A DNA stretch of 10,445 nt, from contig JAFACY010000205.1 of the NCBI GenBank assembly GCA_023425285.1, positions 1-10,445 on the forward strand, in the 5' to 3' direction. Source of the DNA: Bacillota bacterium (GTDB taxonomy: Bacteria; Bacillota; Clostridia; Tissierellales; Sedimentibacteraceae). The notes beneath the pieces were generated by a model that saw nothing but the letters and a program-made list of their open reading frames with translations, searched no databases and was not told the DNA's origin. Made by a program: the position numbers and the translations under genes. Numbering within the stretch: position 1 is the first letter of the stretch; each line of letters starts with the position of its first letter. Positions 7,508 through 10,445 of the stretch are shown here, in pieces.

Positions 7508-7534
7508 AGGTGTGATTGATATCATACCTTTTTT
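7508..7534 (+). terminator. Intrinsic terminator after the P-II-like gene
   Basis: AGGTGTGAT (7508-7516) pairs with ATCATACCT (7521-7529) in a 9-bp stem with one G-U pair and a TGAT loop. The stem runs directly into six T residues (7529-7534). It begins 12 bases after the stop codon and ends just before the feo promoter, insulating the two units. Confidence 0.88.
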
Positions 7535-7544
7535 ATTTCCTCTA

Positions 7545-7573
7545 TTGACAATGATTATACAGAGGAATATAAT
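7545..7573 (+). promoter_or_regulatory. Consensus sigma-A promoter of the feo operon
   Basis: TTGACA (7545-7550) and TATAAT (7568-7573), both perfect consensus, are separated by an ideal 17 bp. Transcription should start around 7580. Such a strong basal promoter is consistent with control mainly by repression, and Fur-like boxes overlap both its ends. Confidence 0.9.
7546..7560. promoter_or_regulatory. Fur-type box overlapping the feo -35 element
   Basis: TGACAAT-G-ATTATAC fits the 7-1-7 Fur core TGATAATnATTATCA except for one base in the left arm and the last two of the right arm. It covers five bases of the -35 box, so a bound repressor would block polymerase. Confidence 0.65.
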
Positions 7574-7585
7574 AAAATCAACTAA

Positions 7586-7600
7586 TGAGAATGATTATCA
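7586..7600. promoter_or_regulatory. Fur-type box just downstream of the feo transcription start
   Basis: TGAGAAT-G-ATTATCA matches the 7-1-7 Fur core TGATAATnATTATCA at all specified positions but one. It lies 13 bp beyond the -10 box and 40 bp (centre to centre) from the upstream box, about four helical turns. Iron-loaded Fur bound at both sites would flank the start point. Confidence 0.8.
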
Positions 7601-7628
7601 GTATCGTGCGTGGTTGGAGGAATGAGGT

Positions 7629-7862
7629 ATGACATTAGATAACATTAAACCCGGTCAAGGTGGTATTATTTCTTCAATAGGCGGACAGGGAATGCTTAGG
7701 AGAAGACTGCTGGACATGGGCTTAACACCAAATACAAAGGTTAGGGTCAGGAAGGTAGCTCCAATGGGGGACCCGATTGAATTATCCCTGAGAAATTATG
7801 TATTGACAATAAGAAAGGAAGAAGCCTCTAAAATTGAATTAAAAGAGGTATTTGACATATGA
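7629..7862 (+). CDS. feoA: Ferrous iron transport accessory protein FeoA
   Basis: This 77-residue cytoplasmic SH3-like protein is thought to help FeoB work. It shows the FeoA pattern: LDNIKPGQGGIISSIGG at the start, then RRRLLDMGLTPNTKVRV, APMGDPIELSLRNYVLTIRKEEA and a short tail. Length is typical. The ATG has GGAGG (7616-7620) eight bases upstream. An ATG at 7622 is out of frame and leads nowhere. It overlaps feoB by 4 bp (ATGA), consistent with coupled translation. It is the first gene of the operon and the first product of the Fur-flanked promoter. Confidence 0.95.
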   Translation: MTLDNIKPGQGGIISSIGGQGMLRRRLLDMGLTPNTKVRVRKVAPMGDPIELSLRNYVLTIRKEEASKIELKEVFDI

Positions 7863-9877
7863 AATATACCTTTGCTCTTGCAGGTAATCAAAATGCCGGC
7901 AAAACAACTCTTTATAATGCATTGACGGGCAGTAACCAGCATGTGGGTAATTTCCCGGGAGTTACTATAGAAAAAAAAGAGGGGCAGATAAAAAAACACA
8001 AGGATGCTTTTTTAGTAGATTTACCGGGCATCTATTCATTGTCTCCATACTCTATGGAAGAGGTCGTAACGAGAGATTTTCTTTTAAAGGAAAATCCTGA
8101 TTTAATAATAAATATAGTTGATGCAACAAATATAGAAAGGAATCTTTATTTAACACTTCAACTGATGGAGCTTTCAATACCGATGGTTATTGCATTAAAT
8201 ATGATGGATGAAGTAAGAGCAAGCGGTAATTCCATTGATGTAAAAAAGCTTTCTGATCATTTGGGTATTCCTGTAGTGCCTATTTCCGCAATCAAAAGTG
8301 AGGGAATATCAGAGCTCATAGATGTTGTTATAAAGACAGCTCAGTCAACGGATAAAGCTTCTGACAGAAGACTTGATTTTTGTACCGGAGAAGTGCATAA
8401 GGCAATTCATTCAATTTCTCACCTGATAGAGGACCAGGCAAAGGCAGCAGCCTATCCTGTCCGCTTTGCAGCCACAAAGTTAGTGGAGGGTGATGAGCCT
8501 ACATTTAAAGAATTAAATATATCTGAGAATCAAGCCCATATTATCAGCCATGTGGTTGAGGATATGGAAATGAAGTTGGGTACAGACAGAGAAGCAGCAC
8601 TGGCAGATATGAGATATATCTATATTGAGAAAATCTGTGAAGATGCTGTAATTAAAAAGCAAGAAACCAACGAACAAATACGTTCGGAAAAGATAGATAA
8701 GATATTAACTCACAAGTACTTTGGGATACCTATTTTTATAGGGATAATGTTTCTGATTTTCTGGATGACCTTTGGGCTTATAGGAGCACCTCTTCAAGGT
8801 TATTTAGAAGAAATAATAGGAATGGTTACAGACTATGTATCAGAAACCATGCTTAACCTCGGAGTCAGTGACTTGCTGCATTCCCTGGTGATAGACGGTA
8901 TATTTGCAGGCGTCGGAAGTGTATTATCATTTCTTCCGCTCATAGTTGTTTTATTCTTCTTCCTGTCATTTCTGGAAGACAGCGGATATATGGCAAGAGT
9001 TGCATTTTTGATGGACAAATTGTTAAGAAAAATCGGATTATCGGGACGCTCGTTCGTTCCCATGCTTATCGGCTTTGGCTGCAGTGTTCCTGCTATTATG
9101 GCAACAAGGACATTATCAAGCGAAAGAGACAGAAAGATGACAATTGTTTTGACACCGTTCATGTCATGCAGCGCCAAGCTTCCTATTTACGGTATGATTA
9201 CCATGGCATTTTTTTCGGAAAATGCTGCTACGGTAATGATTGCACTGTATATAATGGGAATTGTGGTTGCGATTCTTTCGGGACTGCTGCTGAAAAATAC
9301 AATTTTTAAGGGAGAGCCGATCCCTTTTGTTATGGAGCTTCCCGCATATAGGATTCCTTCAAGAAGAAGCATAATATTAAATATGTGGGATAAAGGAAAG
9401 GACTTTATTCAAAGAGCATTTACTGTAATATTCTTGGGGACAATAATTATATGGTTTCTGCAGAGCTTCAATTGGTCTTTCAACATGGTTGAGGACAGCT
9501 CATACAGTATACTTGCTTCAATAGGGTCTGTAATTTCACCGGTATTCATGCCGTTAGGATTTAATGATTGGAGAGCATCCACGGCTATAATAACAGGTCT
9601 TACGGCAAAGGAAGCAGTTGTCAGTACATTATCGGTATTGACTGGAGCTTCTTCGGATTTACAGCTTTCCACCGCAATAAGCACAATTTTTACTCCTTTG
9701 AGTTCTTTTGCATTTTTAACATTTACATTGTTATACATGCCATGTATAGCTGCTTTTGCAGCTACAAAGAGAGAGCTTGGGTCTGTCAGGTATGCGGTAA
9801 TGGCGGCTGCCTATCAGACATTGACGGCCTATATTGTGGGAATGCTGGTATATCAGATTGGAAACATAATTCTTTAA
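7859..9877 (+). CDS. feoB: Ferrous iron transport protein FeoB
   Basis: This 672-residue membrane protein imports Fe(II), with a fused cytoplasmic GTPase domain. The N-terminal G domain has G1 GNQNAGKTT (residues 9-17), G2 Thr36 in FPGVTIE, G3 DLPG (54-57), G4 NMMD (114-117) and a G5-like SAIKSEG. A helical GDI-type domain follows, then the first membrane helix near residue 290. The membrane part has both conserved gate repeats, with Cys408 in GFGCSVPA and Cys437 in FMSCSAKLP, and EDSGYMARVAF between helices. Length is typical of full FeoB with FeoC absent. A structured 54-bp inverted repeat and the gene for a Cys-rich partner follow it. Confidence 0.97.
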   Translation: MKYTFALAGNQNAGKTTLYNALTGSNQHVGNFPGVTIEKKEGQIKKHKDAFLVDLPGIYSLSPYSMEEVVTRDFLLKENPDLIINIVDATNIERNLYLTLQLMELSIPMVIALNMMDEVRASGNSIDVKKLSDHLGIPVVPISAIKSEGISELIDVVIKTAQSTDKASDRRLDFCTGEVHKAIHSISHLIEDQAKAAAYPVRFAATKLVEGDEPTFKELNISENQAHIISHVVEDMEMKLGTDREAALADMRYIYIEKICEDAVIKKQETNEQIRSEKIDKILTHKYFGIPIFIGIMFLIFWMTFGLIGAPLQGYLEEIIGMVTDYVSETMLNLGVSDLLHSLVIDGIFAGVGSVLSFLPLIVVLFFFLSFLEDSGYMARVAFLMDKLLRKIGLSGRSFVPMLIGFGCSVPAIMATRTLSSERDRKMTIVLTPFMSCSAKLPIYGMITMAFFSENAATVMIALYIMGIVVAILSGLLLKNTIFKGEPIPFVMELPAYRIPSRRSIILNMWDKGKDFIQRAFTVIFLGTIIIWFLQSFNWSFNMVEDSSYSILASIGSVISPVFMPLGFNDWRASTAIITGLTAKEAVVSTLSVLTGASSDLQLSTAISTIFTPLSSFAFLTFTLLYMPCIAAFAATKRELGSVRYAVMAAAYQTLTAYIVGMLVYQIGNIIL

Positions 9878-9883
9878 AGGAAA

Positions 9884-9937
9884 GGGGACACACCTCTTTC
9901 TTGGTAGTAAGACTATTGGGGTCAGAGGAATGTCCCC
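9884..9937. repeat. 54-bp nested inverted repeat between feoB and the Cys-rich protein gene
   Basis: Outer arms GGGGACA (9884-9890) and TGTCCCC (9931-9937) are perfect 7-bp complements. Inside them, separated by two bases on each side, CCTCT (9893-9897) pairs with AGAGG (9924-9928), and TAGT (9905-9908) can pair with ACTA (9912-9915) at the tip. A run of A, not T, follows, so it is not a plus-strand terminator. It may stabilise or divide the mRNA, or be a small REP/MITE-like insertion; the sequence alone does not decide. Confidence 0.6.
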
Positions 9938-9958
9938 AAAAATACGAGGAGGTATATT

Positions 9959-10114
9959 ATGAATTATTCGGATATTATTGTAATTGCAGTGATTGCAATA
10001 TGTATAACAAGCGTTTTAGTATATATGAGAAAACAAAAGAAGAGCGGTGGATCAGGCTGCCATTCGGGATGCTCCGGTTGCAGCAAGTCTGAAGATTGCT
10101 GTTCCGGCAAGTAA
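9959..10114 (+). CDS. FeoB-associated Cys-rich membrane protein
   Basis: This 51-residue protein has one N-terminal membrane helix (about residues 5-22, IIVIAVIAICITSVLVY), a basic stretch RKQKK and a Cys/Gly/Ser-rich tail with cysteines at 34, 38, 41, 47 and 48 (CHSGCSGC then CC). This is the layout of the FeoB_associated family found after feoB in clostridia. By the positive-inside rule the basic linker and Cys tail should be cytoplasmic, where they could bind Fe(II) or act with FeoB; that role is inferred. GAGGAGG (9946-9952) lies at good spacing before the ATG, and the gene ends 6 bases before the operon terminator. The downstream frame covering 9964-10206 on the minus strand is a shadow of this gene. 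Confidence 0.88.
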   Translation: MNYSDIIVIAVIAICITSVLVYMRKQKKSGGSGCHSGCSGCSKSEDCCSGK

Positions 10115-10120
10115 GCATGT

Positions 10121-10146
10121 GGCTGTCTCGATGAGGCAGCCTTTTT
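10121..10146 (+). terminator. Intrinsic terminator of the feo operon
   Basis: GGCTGTCTC (10121-10129) and GAGGCAGCC (10133-10141) form a 9-bp stem with one G-U pair and a GAT loop, followed by five T residues. It starts 6 bases after the stop codon of the Cys-rich protein gene. The T tract is shared with the first bases of the repeat unit starting at 10144. Confidence 0.9.
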
Positions 10147-10262
10147 ATGCCCTAACCCCATTTTTACGACCGAAGGGAGAGAAAAATGGCGGTAGGTCAA
10201 ATACACAGAATGCCAAATCTGTGTGAACGGAAGTGAACAAACAGATTTGATGCATTCCCCTG
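10144..10262. repeat. Structured tandem repeat, unit 1 (119 bp)
   Basis: The first 63 bases (10144-10206) are identical to unit 2. They contain a hairpin with inner stem CCATTTTT/AAAAATGG, a 16-base loop including GACCGAAGG, and an outer stem CCTA(A)CC/GGTAGG with a bulged A. The remaining part contains a second hairpin: GAATGC-CAAATCTGT (10208-10222) pairs with ACAGATTTG-AT-GCATTC (10241-10257), giving 15 pairs with a 2-base bulge and an 18-base loop. No ORF or ribosome site fits. The family is not recognised. Confidence 0.85.
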
Positions 10263-10381
10263 TTTATGCCCTAACCCCATTTTTACGACCGAAGGGAGAG
10301 AAAAATGGCGGTAGGTCAAATACACCGAATTCCCAATTTATGCGACACAAGGAGCAAATAAATTGGTGAATGAGACTGTTT
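10263..10381. repeat. Structured tandem repeat, unit 2 (119 bp)
   Basis: The first 63 bases (10263-10325) match unit 1 exactly. The second hairpin has diverged in sequence but not in form: CCAATTTAT (10333-10341) pairs with ATAAATTGG (10358-10366), with a bulged T and four more pairs (ATTC/GAAT) outside. Three of the nine core pairs differ from unit 1 by changes on both sides. Both units end in CTG before TTTAT, so the boundary is sharp. A 10-bp palindrome GTTTATAAAC (10378-10387) marks the end. Confidence 0.85.
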
Positions 10382-10398
10382 ATAAACAAAAGTTAAAA

Positions 10399-10421
10399 AT
10401 ATTATATTTTGGGTATAATAT
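10399..10421 (+). promoter_or_regulatory. Probable promoter with an inverted repeat over the -10 box
   Basis: TATAAT (10414-10419) is a good -10 element. The -35 is weak: GTTAAA at 10392-10397 with 16 bp spacing is the best match. The -10 box is within an 8-bp inverted repeat, ATATTATA (10399-10406) and TATAATAT (10414-10421), which could be an operator. A short TCTGC/GCAGA hairpin (10421-10439) follows near the predicted start. The gene it would serve lies beyond the right edge. Confidence 0.45.
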
Positions 10422-10445
10422 CTGCATATATTTAGCAGAGATAAT

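Noticed and set aside
9884..9937. Inverted repeat after feoB as an intrinsic terminator
   Set aside because: The stem is followed by AAAAATAC rather than a T-run, and the operon clearly continues to the Cys-rich protein and a proper terminator at 10121-10146.
9568..10092. 174-codon plus-strand ORF overlapping the end of feoB and the Cys-rich protein gene
   Set aside because: It is out of frame with two well-supported genes, runs through the inverted repeat between them, and its translation looks like a frame shadow.
10144..10262. Repeat unit as an integron attC site, because of GCCCTAAC at its start
   Set aside because: No complementary GTTRRRY core lies at the other end of the unit, and no cassette-like ORF sits between the copies.
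10144..10381. Tandem repeats as a CRISPR array
   Set aside because: There are only two units, the identical part is 63 bp, the intervening part is itself a hairpin conserved in form, and no cas gene is seen.

Overview
The window looks like chromosomal DNA from a low-GC anaerobic Firmicute (Clostridia or Tissierellia), probably an amino-acid fermenter. The reasons are AT-rich codon use, strong GGAGG ribosome sites, consensus sigma-A promoters, compact operons, a large acyl-CoA dehydratase activase-type protein, and a Feo system with the small Cys-rich FeoB partner typical of clostridia. The species cannot be named from the sequence alone.

Layout. (1) 1-1457, minus strand: the N-terminal 485 codons of a large tandem-ASKHA acyl-CoA dehydratase activase (BcrAD/BadFG family), running off the left edge. 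(2) 1458-1781: a divergent intergenic region with a good minus-strand promoter, a weaker plus-strand promoter candidate, and a striking 29-bp imperfect palindrome just before the next gene. (3) 1782-6330: a complete branched-chain amino acid-type ABC importer in the order binding lipoprotein, LivH, LivM, LivG, LivF. A strong hairpin after the binding-protein gene probably sets expression ratios. A UPF0173 metallo-beta-lactamase-fold hydrolase (6368-7045) follows 37 bp later and is probably co-transcribed. (4) 7065-7534: a self-contained unit of extended -10 promoter, P-II-like small protein and intrinsic terminator. (5) 7545-10146: an iron uptake operon, feoA-feoB plus a 51-residue FeoB-associated Cys-rich membrane protein, with a perfect-consensus promoter flanked by two Fur-type boxes and a terminator at the end. 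(6) 10144-10381: two tandem 119-bp repeat units with no gene. Each contains one invariant hairpin and one hairpin whose stem differs between copies but keeps its pairing. (7) 10382-10445: a probable promoter for a gene beyond the right edge, with an inverted repeat over its -10 box.

How the genes work together. The importer would bring in branched-chain or related amino acids; the divergent activase fits fermentation of amino acids through 2-hydroxyacyl-CoA dehydratases, though its exact partner is not visible. The P-II-like protein could link to nitrogen or energy status, but nothing here shows its target. The Feo operon imports Fe(II) under iron repression. The least explained part is the tandem structured repeat at the right end: three compensatory base-pair changes between two adjacent copies suggest selection on an RNA or single-stranded DNA fold.
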